Numbered from the stretch's first letter, positions 1-11,688 are shown. The stretch is 64,000 nucleotides of DNA from Apodemus sylvaticus (GCF_947179515.1 NC_067488.1:37555342-37619341), one strand, 5' to 3'. Notes: generated by a model from the sequence alone, not told the origin. Translations and numbers: made by a program.

Positions 1-310
1 TCATTGATTTGTACTTATAGCAATCTGTGTATGGAAATTTGCATCAGTTAAAATAACCCAATCTATCTGACTCTAAACACCACAGTTTTCTACATACTCT
101 GCTGAGCACCAGCAAAAGTTAATCCCTGGAAATTTTACTACTGCTGGGGAAGGGATGAGAATGATTCTTCTGTAAAACGAGCATAAGGAAGAAAACTGTT
201 TATGAACTGTAAAGGTGATAAACATATTTATAATTGTTTCCAAAGCAATTACTATAAACTGCTGAAGCAGTATTATGCCTTGGGGTGGTGGGTGGTTGAG
301 AAAATTGGCT
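1..310. other. Unassigned non-coding sequence
   Basis: AT-rich sequence with short open frames only. I recognise no gene, RNA or repeat here. Confidence 0.5.
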
Positions 311-590
311 GTATTAGTTATCTATTGTTGCCTAAGAAATCACCACAAAACAATGTACTCAAAAGAAACTTTATAACTTATGAGGATCGGTAACTTGAGG
401 TTGGCTTAATTGAGTAGTTCTAGCTCATAGTTGCAATCCATCTGTCAGCCATTTGAAGGTCAAAGTTCACTCTGTGGTCATGGTCCTGCCTCCATTCTTG
501 ACTGGCTGTTAGTAGGACAATGAAGAAGTGCTGGTAAATAACTTCCAAGATGAGGGTATAAAATTGTCTTCAGCATTCATCTGGTATGTT
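311..590 (-). mobile_element. Ancient mammalian LTR-like repeat fragment
   Basis: It opens with the 'tattagttatctattgttgcc' type end seen where old MaLR/MLT-like repeats lie in reverse, followed by a diverged body. The same kind of sequence recurs near 31.15-31.40 kb. The exact family is not resolved. Confidence 0.45.
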
Positions 591-844
591 CATGGGAGGC
601 CATTCGTTTGCTCTGAGGGAAGTCAGATGATACTTCATGTGGATGTGTAGTCTGTAGAGAAGTAAAGAGGTAAGGCCTCCTGCCAATGGGTAATGTAGAG
701 CTCACCCTCATCAGAGCAGCTTCTCTGTGTGACACACAGAGCCAGTTATAGGAAGCTACAACTGTTGACAATGTAGAGAACAATCAATTATGGCCTGTCC
801 TCAATAGATGCATCTATAATACTGCACGCAAGAGTGGGGAACAT

Positions 845-903
845 GAGAGAGAGGGAAGGAGGGACAGAAGGAGGGAGGGAGGGAGAGAGAGGGAGGGAGA
901 GAT
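845..903. repeat. GA-rich low-complexity tract
   Basis: Runs of GAGA, GGGA and GGAA on the + strand with one C interruption. It is an unstable purine tract with no coding meaning. Confidence 0.8.
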
Positions 904-964
904 TGTAAGAGCCAGAGGAACAGGAAATCTGATGTGATTGTGTCTCCTAGAAATAACAAGAAAG

Positions 965-1385
965 CTTCTTCACCCACACCTCAACAATATGACTTCCTAA
1001 ACAAGACCAGAACAAATATAACAATGGGCATGCTAATAAGGAAGGAGTAAATCTTGCAGGGTCCCACAACTAGGCACAGAACTTCAGGAAGCTAGGGAGT
1101 GCTGAGAGCAGGAGAAATCATCTTTTCCAGGGATGAGCACCTTAGTTGGTTATCTAATACCAAATTGACAGTCCTGAAATCACGTACATATAAGCAACTC
1201 CAAATGCACTCAGCATGTTGTATTTATATATTTATACATATGGATACATATACATGTATGTAATATACTTGAGAAGGAGTGAGGGGATCATTGCAGGGGT
1301 TGGTGGGAGGAAGGGAAAGAGGAACAATATAATTACATATTTTAACTTAAAAATATGTAAGGGGGAATAAATTAAGTACTGAGTT
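965..1385 (+). mobile_element. Lx-type L1 3' UTR fragment
   Basis: It contains the ordered hallmarks of an old rodent L1 (Lx) 3' UTR: a 'ccagggatgagcaccttagttggttatc' type block, 'caactccaaatgcactcagc', then 'ggttggtgggaggaaaggg' like purines and a terminal A/T-rich tail. No ORF2 remains. A related copy lies at 33.93-34.16 kb. Confidence 0.75.
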
Positions 1386-2290
1386 ATCATTTTTTAAAAA
1401 AAATTATATGGAAAAGTGTGTAAAAAAAAAGAGATGAAACAATTGGCATCAATAAATCTACCACAAAGGGATAAAAGTTGAAAGAATTATCTCATAATGC
1501 TGGGTGGCTGAGGGAATTTCACTTTTTGAAATATCTGAGTATCTTTTGCTTCTAGAAGTGAGGGGATTTGAACAGTAAGTTAAACCGGAAGTCTGTACAG
1601 AGTGATGTGAGACCAGGCTCAGGATGCCTTGACTCAACAGTTCTTTCCTCTAAATTCTGGCTGCGACCCTACTGTACCTTACTGGAACTTTAACAGCTTT
1701 GAGACTTGTTTTTCTAAGACTGAAGTAAAAATAATAAAAACCTATCAAGGTTTTTGTAGAAATTAGCATGAACCAGAGTGTAAGTAAGTTATTGCCATAG
1801 AGACGTAATTGTGAGTAATTAAAAGTGTGCTCTCAGATATCTTTGAAGTCCTAAATAGTTATCTTTCTGTTAAATTCATATCAGTGTGAGTCAAAATCTA
1901 TAGCATGTATTTTCAAATCCTATCACTGTGTGATTTGTTGTACTTTTAGCTAAAGGAAATAAAGGAATCTTTCCTAACCTTATCCTAATGTGAAACTTCT
2001 ACCCCTTTCCATAGGAGTGGGGTCTGGTTTGCCAGAAAAATTCAGATTTCAATTTTGCTTGCCTTGTGCATTCTGGAAAGAGTCTGTGAGCAGATCAGAG
2101 CAGCCAATGTAGATAGCCTCAGAATAAACATATGTTCTCTTTGCTCGCAAATCCCACAAATGATTCCTGCAAGAATCCTAATCTCTTCTCTTATTTTTCC
2201 TTTGTCCCCATTCTTTAGCCGATCTTTTATAAAGATGAAATAAACCCTACACCCAAATACATTTCAAACCCATCATTATCACCCAATTCT
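1386..2290. other. Unassigned non-coding sequence
   Basis: No recognisable gene or repeat. There are many stop codons in all frames and no clear splice or promoter signals. Confidence 0.5.
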
Positions 2291-2299
2291 GCTAGATAT

Positions 2300-2912
2300 C
2301 TGTATGAATAAATAAACTCTCCCATGGTTGTCTTGCATCTACTGGCTCTCACCTTCCCAATTCATTTTGTATGAAGCAATCCTAATGGTTTGTTAAAAAT
2401 CCATAATCTCATCACTCATCTTTCTCAACAAAAGGCAGGGAGGACTTTAAATGGATTCTCATTTAAGCTAGATGCCCAGATTTGTTAGAAGTCACTCAAA
2501 AGACCTCTTGGGACTACATGATCCTGCCATGGTCTGTACTTCTACCTTAACTCAAGGTACTCAATTTCACCCTACAGACATTCCAGACCGCTCTTTAATG
2601 TTCTACCTCCTTCCCTCTTAAAATCTTTATACAAGCTGTTTCCTTGAATAGATCATCTTTCCCTACATTTTAATGTCCAGTTACTTATCTTTCTAGCTCA
2701 GTTGAAATGATATTTCACATAGTTATCTTCTTTGATTCCCAAAAGATCTCCTCTGCTACCTTCTCATTTCCCTAAGTACTTACCTTAGTTTATTATAAAG
2801 ATATTTCCATTTTATCTTGTTGAATACTGGACTAATCTATTAGATATATCAGGGATGATGTTCTATGCCTGATCCTAGAAAATAGTCACTAATATGTTGG
2901 TAAATATACATA
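2300..2912 (+). mobile_element. L2 LINE fragment
   Basis: The order of motifs follows the L2 3' region: a 'cctaatggtttgttaaaaatccata' like block, then 'tttctagctcagttgaaatgatatttc', 'ccctaagtactta' and the final 'tgatgttctatgcctgatcctag' like end. It is heavily diverged, as expected for a LINE that predates placental mammals. Confidence 0.7.
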
Positions 2913-3169
2913 TGCATACATGCATATATGAATGAATGTTTATCAAAAACCTAAATTATCTACAAAGCACCACCAAATAGTCTTCACTAGAGCCTCACCT
3001 GCAGAACTAGGAGTCCAGCTTGAAGTCAAATCCTGTCACGAGAAAAGCAAACTTAGTACTTCTGAGTCCAAATAGGTTATAGAAAACTAGATTATGTCAC
3101 TTCTAAAATTTCACATGTCTCCTATAATCAATTTCTATAGTAATAGGGTTTATATACTGGGAAATATTA

Positions 3170-3500
3170 GTTTATCATTGCATGTAACAGAATCCAACAC
3201 TCAAAGTAGACAGCATCTTAAGCAATATTGAATTTCTTGGTATTTCTTCTTCTAGGTCTGGGTTTGAGCATTCCAAGCTGCAAGACTCAAACTCTGTTTT
3301 CCTTCTCTGTTCCTCTAGCCATTAAACATGGTCCATATTTAAAAGGATATGTCACTGTATGGATAGAGTACACTCCATCTAGTAGGACTGATTCCCTTAC
3401 TTTGGAAAGTAGGTCAATTAAAAAACAAAAAAACATTTTCCAAAATCAGAGATTGTAGCAAGCCTTAAGTAAGGAGATATATCAGAGATTCCTCATATCA
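3170..3500 (-). mobile_element. Possible ancient LTR/DNA repeat
   Basis: The start 'catgtaacagaatccaacactcaa' followed by 'cttaagcaatattgaatttcttgg' resembles the edge of a mammal-wide repeat often read in reverse. The family is not resolved and the call is weak. Confidence 0.3.
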
Positions 3501-3509
3501 TGAGAAATA

Positions 3510-4015
3510 TGCTAAGTAAAGAGGAATTAGGCTTGCAGCCTCCTTGCATAATCAGAGGATTTAGAAAGTTTGGAATATCTAATAGAAGTGGGGTGCAAGA
3601 AAGCCTAAGAGCTATATAATTGAATTCCCTTTATGCAGAAGTATTTGACATTCCATGTTTTCTCTTTTTGAATTTAATTTACTTATATATATATAGAATG
3701 ACTGTCCACTAATCAGTTAACTTTTTATATGTATAAAATACTGTAACATACTCTATATAAGAGCTCTTCCCCTTTATGCATTGTTTCATCAAGAGGCACA
3801 GAGCAAACAGAGTAAAGAGTTCATGAAGGGGTCAGTGGGAGATAAAAAAAAATGTGGCTCAATTCTGCTTTATCTGAAAGCGTATGGTTCATGACAGGGC
3901 TTCTGCAGGCACACCCTAAGATAGATTCTGAAGGTTAAGTAACAAAGGTAGTGCCTGACAAAAAGGTAGAAAAATAGATATGCATATCATCCTTAAGTAA
4001 TGATAAAAAAAGGAA
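3510..4015. other. Unassigned non-coding sequence
   Basis: AT-rich sequence with short TATA-like runs near 3.69 kb that I do not take as a promoter. No gene or clear repeat. Confidence 0.5.
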
Positions 4016-4017
4016 AT

Positions 4018-4112
4018 GGAAGGAAGGAGAGATGAAGAATGGCAAGAGGAGAGAAGGAGTCAGAAGAGAGGTGGAAAGGAAGGGGGAGGAAAGGGTTGGT
4101 GGGAGGGACCAG
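4018..4112. repeat. GA-rich low-complexity tract
   Basis: Purine-rich stretch of GGAAGG and GAGAGG words on the + strand, imperfect. Confidence 0.65.
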
Positions 4113-4321
4113 GAAAGCAGAGCATACTACTCAAACATTTTCCAGGGCCTTTTAGACTGCCCATCTGGTGGTGAGAGCTGATCTTCGGCCTTATGCACCA
4201 GGACAAATCATTTTCATTACTGAAGATGGTGGTAATGTTTTGTAAAATGAACAGGCTGTATCCTTTCTGCCTAGCCCTTTCGTGCACACACAGTGGCCCA
4301 GGTGTCTTATCCACTTAGGCT

Positions 4322-4450
4322 GACTTGCATGCCCATCTCCACCTAGACAGTGAACTGTGAAGGGCAGAGGTTAGATCTGTTTATCTTTCTGGATTCAGAC
4401 TCTGAAAAAGTCTGACATAGTACCTGCATCAAGAATTGCCTGAAAAATTA
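4322..4450 (+). mobile_element. L2 LINE 3' end fragment
   Basis: It resembles the L2 terminal segment: 'ctagacagtgaactgtgaagggcag', then a 'tctgtttatctttctgg' block, then 'tctgacatagtacctgc'. It is diverged and short. Confidence 0.55.
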
Positions 4451-4699
4451 GTGAGTAAGCAGGATTTCTAAGCAAAAATATCTCCCTCCCCGAAAGATAG
4501 AAGAAAGTATAATTCATCACCATTTGAGGATGTTGAGTGTTCCATAAATTGGAAAAGATAAATCAATCCTCCATGATCGAAGTCTCTTCTGAGCCCCCCA
4601 GACTGGGTACCATGTTGACACTCCAAGACATCCCTTATGGTGCCCATTGCTCATTGTCATTGGTAACTGGGTAGGGAATGCACAGTGACTAAGACTAGA

Positions 4700-4815
4700 G
4701 CTGAAATCCTCAGGGTAGATGTTGGTCTTGTTGTTTCCTAATTGTAATATTGGCCAAGTCACATAGACTCTTGAAAGGGGAGTTGCTTGTTTTTGAAAAT
4801 GGAAATGAAATCTTT
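4700..4815 (+). mobile_element. MIR SINE fragment
   Basis: The core 'ttggccaagtcacatagactc' matches the MIR 'ttgggcaagtcacttaacctc' block and is followed by the purine 'gaaaatggaaatgaaatc' end. The 5' tRNA-like part is lost. Confidence 0.55.
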
Positions 4816-4859
4816 TTCATAGGCTGGTTCAAAGATCTAAATAAAAATAAGTTTAAATG

Positions 4860-5172
4860 TTGGGAAGAAGAAAGGAGACAAGGAGAGGGGGGAGGGAAGG
4901 AAGGGAGGGGGAAGGAGGGAGAGAGGCAGAGAGACAAAGACAGAAACGGAGAAAGAGACAGAGACAGAGAGGGAGGAAGGGAAGGAGAGAGGGAGATGGG
5001 GGAAAGAGGGAGAGAGGCAGAGGCAAAGACAGAGAGGGGGGGAGGGTGGGAGAGGGGAGAAGGAGGGAGAGAAGCAGAGACAAAGACAGACAAAGAGAGA
5101 AAGAGAGAGAGGGGAAGGAGGGAGGGAGGGAGATGATGAAGGAAGGAGGGAGAGAGGCAGAGGCAAAGACAC

Positions 5173-5203
<31 letters not shown>

Positions 5204-5213
5204 CAGAGCTGTT
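4860..5213. repeat. Long purine-rich microsatellite
   Basis: About 350 bases of (GGGA), (GAGA), (GGAA) and (CAGAGA) words, almost all purine on the + strand. It keeps several frames open on both strands, which explains long but meaningless Ser/Pro-rich or Arg/Glu-rich frames. Confidence 0.9.
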
Positions 5214-5585
5214 CAGGTATATTTATCTAGCTCCATTGTCAGTAAGGAAGAGGAGCACATGGGTTGTGGAAGGCACCTAGCAATATGAATGGAACGAGCA
5301 GGATGCACATGTTTGCAATAAATGGACATTGAAAGGATGAGTATGGAAAACGTGACTGGGGTTGAAGGCCAGAACCAACCCCACAGAACTAGATAGGCTA
5401 TCCTAAGGAGTTTGGAGATCTCCATGAGGGCCAGCTCACACCGGTACAGAAATTGTCTGCTCTTCAGCACCATGGAGAATGGATGGCATGGAGCAAGTAT
5501 CCTGGGATGCAAAGGCCCGGCCACGTCAATCAAGGGAATGATGCAGGCCCCGGCCAGTGAGAGCCTAGATTGTGAGACAAACCAC
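5214..5585. other. Unassigned non-coding sequence
   Basis: Moderate GC with a few CpG dinucleotides. No known repeat and no supported exon. Confidence 0.5.
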
Positions 5586-5587
5586 AG

Positions 5588-5662
5588 AAGGAAAAGTAGT
5601 TTTGCCCTTCCTGACGTTAGTCAAGTTATTTGATGTCCTGAAGTTGTAGTTTCCTCCAACAC
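5588..5662 (+). mobile_element. Possible MIR SINE fragment
   Basis: 'gttagtcaagttatttgatgtcc' followed by 'gtagtttcctcc' matches the MIR core to 3' part at low identity. Confidence 0.4.
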
Positions 5663-6580
5663 CATTTTCTCAGTGCCTCTGTCCTCGAATGCAAATGCTT
5701 AATTTACAGTGGGAAATTGAACCTCATGTTGTAGACGTATACTCCAAAGAATGAAAGGCTCCTCCAAGGTCAGTTCGTCCTTACAGGTCGCTGGAAATTG
5801 AAGATCCCTTAGAGCATACCTGCTCCATGCATACACAGACAGAGGATCAGAAAGGAATGGCTGGTGAGCCCGTATTGGGCAGCTTTTGAGCATAGCTGGA
5901 CTGGTATCTGGCTCACTCCTTATTCCACACCTGCTACTGTTTCGTCTAACTTGTCCGAGAGCTCTTTCAATATGTGGCACAATATGATTTTCCAACACTT
6001 GGGAACCCTTACTGATCTCATTTACACAAAGAAATATCAGTGTGGCCAAGGCCACAAAGAATCTCTGAGGAGGTCACAATGTGCTGTGTGACAGTCAAAG
6101 CATACTCAGGGACCTGGCTCCTTCCTGCATCTCCTTTTATTTGCTCTATCTTCTTTACCACTTCTCTTTTAGCAGAGTAAGAAAATATGTCTCCAAGATG
6201 CAAAATGATTGCTTATACATAACACCATGAAGGCTTAGGTGTATTATTCAAGCTCCACAAAGCAGTTATTACTTGTTTCGTCATTTTTCTGGTACTTTGC
6301 CAGATACATGTTCAGTCCAAATAGAAACTCGGTGTTATCTTCCTCCATGTCACAGCTCACCTGTGCAAAGCCTGCTACTGATAACATATTGAACTCCTAG
6401 GTCATGTTCTTTTTTATTGTTCTGGGTTAGAAAGCTTCTGGTTTGTATATTTTACAATTATGTTTTCTAATACTATAATTATCTTTCCTATTTTGTGGTG
6501 ATATGATAGAATCCAAGTTCATTTAACTCATTGGATACTTAATTGAGTCATAACTATAGAAAGACAACATCCCTGAAGAA
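5663..6580. other. Unassigned non-coding sequence
   Basis: The longest frame (118 codons, minus strand, 5699-6055) has no recognisable domain. Nothing else is supported. Confidence 0.5.
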
Positions 6581-6582
6581 GA

Positions 6583-6923
6583 GTGCATTACTCACTTTTC
6601 TTGTGCCTATGAAGAAATACCTGACCAGAAGCATCTTAAGCAAGGGTTTATTGGGCTTACAGTTTGAAGAAGCATTTAATTATGGTGGGGGAAGGTATGG
6701 AGCCAAAAACATGAAGGGTCTGATTACACTACACTGAGTCCACAGTTACAAAGCAGAGCAAGGAGAGAGGCCCAGCTTATCATACTTGAAGCCCCTCTCC
6801 TGATGGTTTCTCCACTTCAGTCAATCTCTTAAAGGTTTTACCATGTTCAAAATAGAACCACTGACTGGAGGTCAAGTGTTCCAACAATGAGCCTATATGG
6901 GAAAAGTCACATTCAAATCCCAA
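6583..6923 (-). mobile_element. MaLR LTR (MTD/ORR1-like)
   Basis: In reverse it follows the MT/ORR1 LTR: an end with 'gaagaaatacctgaccagaag', 'agggtttattgggcttacag', a central 'aggtcaagtgttccaacaatgagcct' block, and 'gtcacattcaaatccca' at the LTR start. It is a solo LTR with no internal sequence beside it. Confidence 0.8.
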
Positions 6924-7084
6924 GAAAGATGTTGGGAAATTTTAAAATAACGGTGAAAGTTTCGCAGAACATAATTGTTCAAAAGGAATCAATTATTTTC
7001 CCTACATAATACAAACATTATATAGAAGGCTTGAAAGGTAAAACTTAAGAGTTAATAACATTTAAGAGAGGTTCATTTTGTGTC

Positions 7085-7107
7085 AGGTGTGTGTGTGTGT
7101 GTGTGGT
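7085..7107. repeat. (GT)n microsatellite
   Basis: About 11 GT units, short and perfect. Confidence 0.85.
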
Positions 7108-7144
7108 TATTCAGGCAATGTTTACATTTTATTTTTTTTAAACA

Positions 7145-7655
7145 AGGTCTCCAGAGGGGTCAAGAACACCATGGGAACACAGCCCACAGAATCAGCTAAG
7201 CAGGACTCAGAGGTCACAGAAATTGAATCCACGAACATAAACCTTACGTGGCTCTGAGCTAGGTCCTCTGCAGATATCTTAAGGCTGAGTAGTTTGGTGT
7301 TCTTGTGGGACTGCCAACAATGGAAGTGGGGATGCCTCTGACTCTTGCCTGTACTTGAGACCCTTTTCCTCCTACTAGATTACCACATCCAGCCAGGATA
7401 TGAGATTTGTGCCCAGTTTTCTTTTAACTTCTTAGACCATGTTCAGTGGATATCTCTAGGAGGTCTGCTTCTTTCTTTCTTTTTTGTTCTCTCTCTCTCA
7501 CTCTCTCTTCTCACTCACTCACTCTCTCTCTCTTAAAGGTAAACAGAGGAGATAATCTGGAGGTGGTGGGAAGGACTAGGAGTGGAATGAGGAGAAATTG
7601 CAGTCCAGATATAACTAATATATATATAAAATATATGAGAGAAGAATAAAAGTTA
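7145..7655 (+). mobile_element. Lx-type L1 3' UTR with CT expansion
   Basis: It shows the familiar rodent L1 3' UTR order: 'ccagaggggtcaagaacacc', 'gtgttcttgtgggactgcc', 'gacccttttcctcctactag', 'ccatgttcagtggatatctc', then 'aggtaaacagaggag' and a terminal 'tatgagagaagaataaaa'. A (CT)n/(CTCA)n tract (about 7484-7535) has grown inside it. There is no ORF2. Confidence 0.8.
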
Positions 7656-7679
7656 AATGTAATTGTAATTTTTATTCTC

Positions 7680-8440
7680 CTGTAGTAATTGTTGTCTCAG
7701 GGGCTTTCTGTCTATGTCTGCTAACCTAGACTTAGTGCTAGAAGCTTCTTGCTTCTGTACAAACTAATCTAGGCCTAGAATGTTTTTAATTTCTGAGACC
7801 TGCTGTAGAATAAACTCATGTGTTTTTAGTTCTTTCTGAGATCTGGCTGGCTGGTTTAATTCAGCTGTTCTGACTCTCTCTCTGCCTGTCTCTCTGTCTC
7901 TGTCTCTCTGTCTCTGTCTCTCTCTGTTTCTCTGTCCTGAAATGCTCTGATTGACTTCAGAATAATTGTAGCAGTCCATTAAGATAATCTGACTCCTTCT
8001 CATTCTCTGGCTTGCTATGCCTTTACTGGGTCTGGCTTCTTCTCTCTTCAGCCCATCTCTGTATAACTTTCCCAGTAAAACTGCCTCCTTTCTCTCTCTG
8101 CACTGCCCCTCAAGTAGCTTCCCCCTTTTCTCTCTTCTCATGAGAGCTGGGAAAATTCTATTTTGGTAAATCTTTGATTTGTCATTTTTCTGCCACTCAG
8201 TTAGAAATCACTACTAAATATGGGTGCTTCCTTCCATAAACTAACTTTATTGTCATTGTTTGGGATTAAAGGTGTATGTTAAGGGTGTGTCTGTATTCCA
8301 GCCAGAGGGATTAAAGTTGTGTGCTGAGGGCTGAGTCACACCACAAGTAAAAAATATAGGTTTTTTCTTCAGTAAATAGTACAATCTTAGGGTTCACAGT
8401 GTAATCAATATCCTGCAACAATTAAAAACAAAACAAATAC
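7680..8440 (-). mobile_element. Rodent LTR-like interspersed repeat
   Basis: Contains an internal (TCTCTG)n block (7872-7932), 'ctcatgagagctgggaaaattc', 'gtaaatctttgatttgtcat' and 'ccagagggattaaag', which occur in this order in a common murine repeat I know by sight but cannot name safely. Strand and class are tentative. Confidence 0.45.
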
Positions 8441-8494
8441 CTCCCCCCCCCAAGTAAACCAGAGTCTATCACTAGTCTGGTATTTGTCAAGTAG

Positions 8495-8667
8495 GCTAGA
8501 CTGGTTAACCTGTGAACCTCAGGATTTCACCAATCTCCATTTCCCTAGCTCTAGGATTAAAGGCATGCACCACCACAGCTGACTTTTGAAACGTATATTC
8601 TGGGACTAGAACTCAGGTCCTTGTACTTATGAAAGAAGCTCATTATCCACTGAATTATCTCCCCAGC
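8495..8667 (-). mobile_element. B4/ID-B1 type SINE
   Basis: Read in reverse, it starts with a tRNA-like head (the 'gctggggagataattcag' end) and carries a B1-like second half ('taggattaaaggcatgcacc' on the + strand). It is an old, diverged copy with no clear duplication. Confidence 0.75.
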
Positions 8668-8828
8668 TCTGTGCCAAATGCAAGCTGCTCATATATTCTT
8701 GTTAACATACCTCATAAAAACTGCTCTTGGTGAAAAAAGAAGGAAAAAAGCACTAACGAGTAATACTTAAGGATTCTGCCTCTATTCTGATCTTTAAACC
8801 TGGACCCTCACCATTATTCAACACTGTT

Positions 8829-8907
<79 letters not shown>

Positions 8908-9158
8908 AAAAAAGAAAGAAAGAAAGAAAGAAAGGAAGAAGGAAAGAAAGAAAGAAAGAAAGGAAGGAAGGAAGGAAGGAAGGAAGGAAGAAAGGAAGGA
9001 AGGAAGAAAGGAAGAAAGGAAGGAAGGAAGGAAGGAAGGAAGGAAGGAAGGAAGGAAGGAAGGAAGGAAGGAAAAAGAAAGAAAGAAGACAGGAAGAAAG
9101 GAAGGGAGGGAGGGAGGGAAGGAAGGAGGGAAGGAGGGAGGGAGGGAGGGAGGGAAGG
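8829..9158. repeat. (GAAA)n/(GGAA)n homopurine block
   Basis: From 8829 to 9089 every base on the + strand is A or G (261 nt). After a single C at 9090 the purine run continues to 9158. (GAAA) units dominate first, then (GGAA), then (GGGA). It is a candidate triplex (H-DNA) former and a length-variable locus. Confidence 0.95.
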
Positions 9159-9562
9159 CAGAAGGGAAGAAAACAGGAAAAACAGCCAGGGAGAGGACTA
9201 TAGTTTGATTGAAAAGTTCTGTCTCCTTTAACTGTTTTCAATTTCAGGATTATCTAGTTCAAGAATTTCAATGTTTTTTTTTTTTAAAGAAGCATCTCAC
9301 TAATAACTAACTAATCTTATCAACCAATTTATGAGACCAAAAAAAGTAAAAAATAATTAATTAAAAAAAACCCTAAAAACAAAAACCAAACCAAAAAAAT
9401 CCAGGACCCAAGTGGATAGTGTTCTTATGTGCTACTGAAACTATTAAATGGATCCCAGACGTGTTATCTTCTTTCACATAGCTGTGGGTACAGGCATTAG
9501 TATGCCTTTGTTTAAGCCTGGTGGCAGGCCTAAACAGATAGTGTGAGAAGAATGGTTCAATT

Positions 9563-9675
9563 CTAAGAGTGGTGGCAACCACCTGTAATCCCAGTACTTG
9601 AAAGGACAAGGTTGGAAGATTACTAGTTCCTAGTCAGCCTGAGCTACATAGTAATAACCTGTCTCAAAAATATAA
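9563..9675 (+). mobile_element. Old B1-like SINE
   Basis: 'ggtggcaaccacctgtaatc', 'ccagtacttgaaaggacaagg', 'cagcctgagctacatagtaa' and 'cctgtctcaaaaa' follow the B1/7SL-derived order. It is much diverged from the young B1 at 62.1 kb. Confidence 0.75.
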
Positions 9676-10040
9676 CCAAAAACTAATTTAAAACTAATTG
9701 AAAAATGGTTCAAATATAAAAAAAATCCTAGGAGAAAATAGAGAGGATAGAGCTGCTGTTCTCAAGATGGAGAATTCAGAATTGAACACTATCTATAGCT
9801 ATAAGAATGTTTGTATAGGGCTAGTCAGAAGACAGAAGCATGCAAGAAGATCCAGATATTGAGGACAGACAAATGGAGGATCCAAAATCTTGAAAAGTTC
9901 TAGAAATTGAAATTTGAGACTGAAAACAAAGAAGTGAGCTTTGGAGCTAGAAATGAGGCCAGGACCCCATTAGATAATGGGTTAGTCCAAAAGACAAGAG
10001 GTAAGACATCAATTGGACACTATACTGGTTATTTTGAGGT
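9676..10040. other. Unassigned non-coding sequence
   Basis: AT-rich, with no gene or recognised repeat. Confidence 0.5.
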
Positions 10041-10044
10041 TGTG

Positions 10045-10185
10045 GATACATATAATCTTCACAGCTACAATGTCACTACATTGTTCAAATTCTTGATGTC
10101 TAGATGAGGCTCAGGAAAGTAGTTAACACTATCATCTAATTTTAAGATTTCCCCAAGCTGAAAATAGAACCCTGATTTCTTTTAT
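10045..10185 (-). mobile_element. Possible MIR SINE fragment
   Basis: 'tataatcttcacagctacaatg' and 'gatgaggctcaggaaagtagtt' match the reverse MIR pattern (cattt…gatgaggaaactgag…aagta) at low identity. Confidence 0.45.
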
Positions 10186-10484
10186 TTCTAGTAAACTGAT
10201 TTTCTAGTGGCTTAGTCATTATGAGAAAGGGTTATTATGCCCTGTGCAAGGCATTTAGAAATGTTTGAAGCAATTTGTTGTTGTTGCTGCTGCTGTCACA
10301 CTGATTAGTAGGTAGAAGCCAAGGATGCTTCTAAACATCTTCAGTGTACAGAATAACCCCCACAGAGAATCAACCCACTTGCCAACTGCACTGATGGAGA
10401 AACCTGGGTCTCCATTGCTAATGTCAGAAGCAATGCACTTTTAAGCAAATGTTTTTGTTATTTAAAGTTAACATTTTTTCCTTT

Positions 10485-10765
10485 TCAAACATTTAGCTTA
10501 TATCCAGCTCCAAGTACCAAGTTCCACTGCTATTTAGGCTCTGATGATACAGAGTTGTGTAAGACTGGAAATTCTGCAACCTCAGAATTTATATTGTAAT
10601 GTGAACACCATCAGAAAATATGTCAAGCCAGAAAGAGGATAATGTGCACAGTATACAACGCCTTCAAACTTGATGAGATTATCTAATAGTAGAGAATCAG
10701 TGAAGGAAGGGCAAGATTGTCTCCCTAAAGCTTTGATACTTGAAGAATCAGGAATGTGGGACTAG
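10485..10765 (+). mobile_element. Ancient mammalian repeat, family unresolved
   Basis: It carries the '…tttaggctctgatgatacag…' signature and a later 'gtgaaggaagggcaag' block. These occur in this order in a mammal-wide repeat ('tgctaggtgctggggatac…gggaaggcttcc'). A similar piece is at about 19.31-19.44 kb. Confidence 0.4.
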
Positions 10766-10799
10766 GAGGGCTGGTTTAAATATTAAAATGTCTGTTACA

Positions 10800-11095
10800 C
10801 AAGCCTGAAGACCTGAGAAGGATTATCAGTAGCAATGTAAAAGCTGTGCAGAATCCACATCTGTATTCTCAGGGCTGAAATATAGAGGTGGCATGTGTAC
10901 CTGGGCAGAATCTGGTGGATTCCAGTAATCCATTAGCTAGCCAGCCTTGTCTAACTGATGAGCTTTGGGTTAAATGAGAGACCTTCTCTGGAAAAGAGAA
11001 ATTTTCCTCCATTATTTGAAGAAAACACCTGACACCAGTGTCTGGCCTCCACACATGTGTATATTTATGTACCCATTCCACTTGCACTTTTTTTT
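10800..11095 (+). mobile_element. B4/RSINE-type SINE
   Basis: It follows the composite tRNA/B1-like rodent SINE: 'agcctgaagacctgagaagg', 'ctagccagccttgtctaactg', 'gagagaccttctctgg', 'tgtctggcctccacacatg', ending in a T-rich tail junction. Old copy. Confidence 0.7.
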
Positions 11096-11688
11096 TTTTA
11101 AGAATCTTAGCCTGTCTCTCAATGGCTTAGTTCATTTTCTTGAAAAGGTGACTTCCAAAACTCACTATTAGCATAAACGTCCAAAACTGTGAGAGTAAAC
11201 TCTGTGAATGATGATGGAATCTTTGCACGTTGCTTTATGAATGAAAGAGATCACTCCGGAAAACTGGGATATTTAGATTTTTGGTTTTAGATCTATTTTT
11301 TTTTCTAGAATGAAGCATAACAAAATGAATTTTCTGAAGGAAATAAACAGGAATCATTTCTGACCTGGATTTTTTTTATTAGAAGCTTCAATGGTAATTT
11401 TCAAGTTCACTAATAATGTTCTAGCTCAATAATTTTCTTTTCAGATGGTCTTTAAAAGTTCACTTAAAGATTCATTTTTTCTGACACTAAACTAAAGCTA
11501 TTGTTGTCTCTAATCATGTTCCTTTGTGTATATGAGAAGTTTTCCCAAAGAATTCTGAGAGTTCAGGAAAAAATGAAATAATAAAGCAATTAATAATACT
11601 TAGGCAGCTGGAAGTATCCACTGATATGGCAAGTTGTACCTTAAGCTGAAATAAACTTTAAATGGAGACCCTTGGTGTCTTGTTATTT
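11096..11688. other. Unassigned non-coding sequence
   Basis: AT-rich, with no gene or recognised repeat. Confidence 0.5.

Noticed and set aside
723..741. 8-bp stem with 3-base loop
   Set aside because: Too short to mean anything without a transcript or terminator context.
4710..5288. Overlapping open frames of 111-143 codons on both strands
   Set aside because: They lie in the purine-rich simple repeat and encode only low-complexity Arg/Glu/Gly or Ser/Pro/Leu runs.
8753..9241. 162-codon minus-strand open frame
   Set aside because: It is the GAAA/GGAA tract read as Phe/Leu/Ser/Pro. No real protein.
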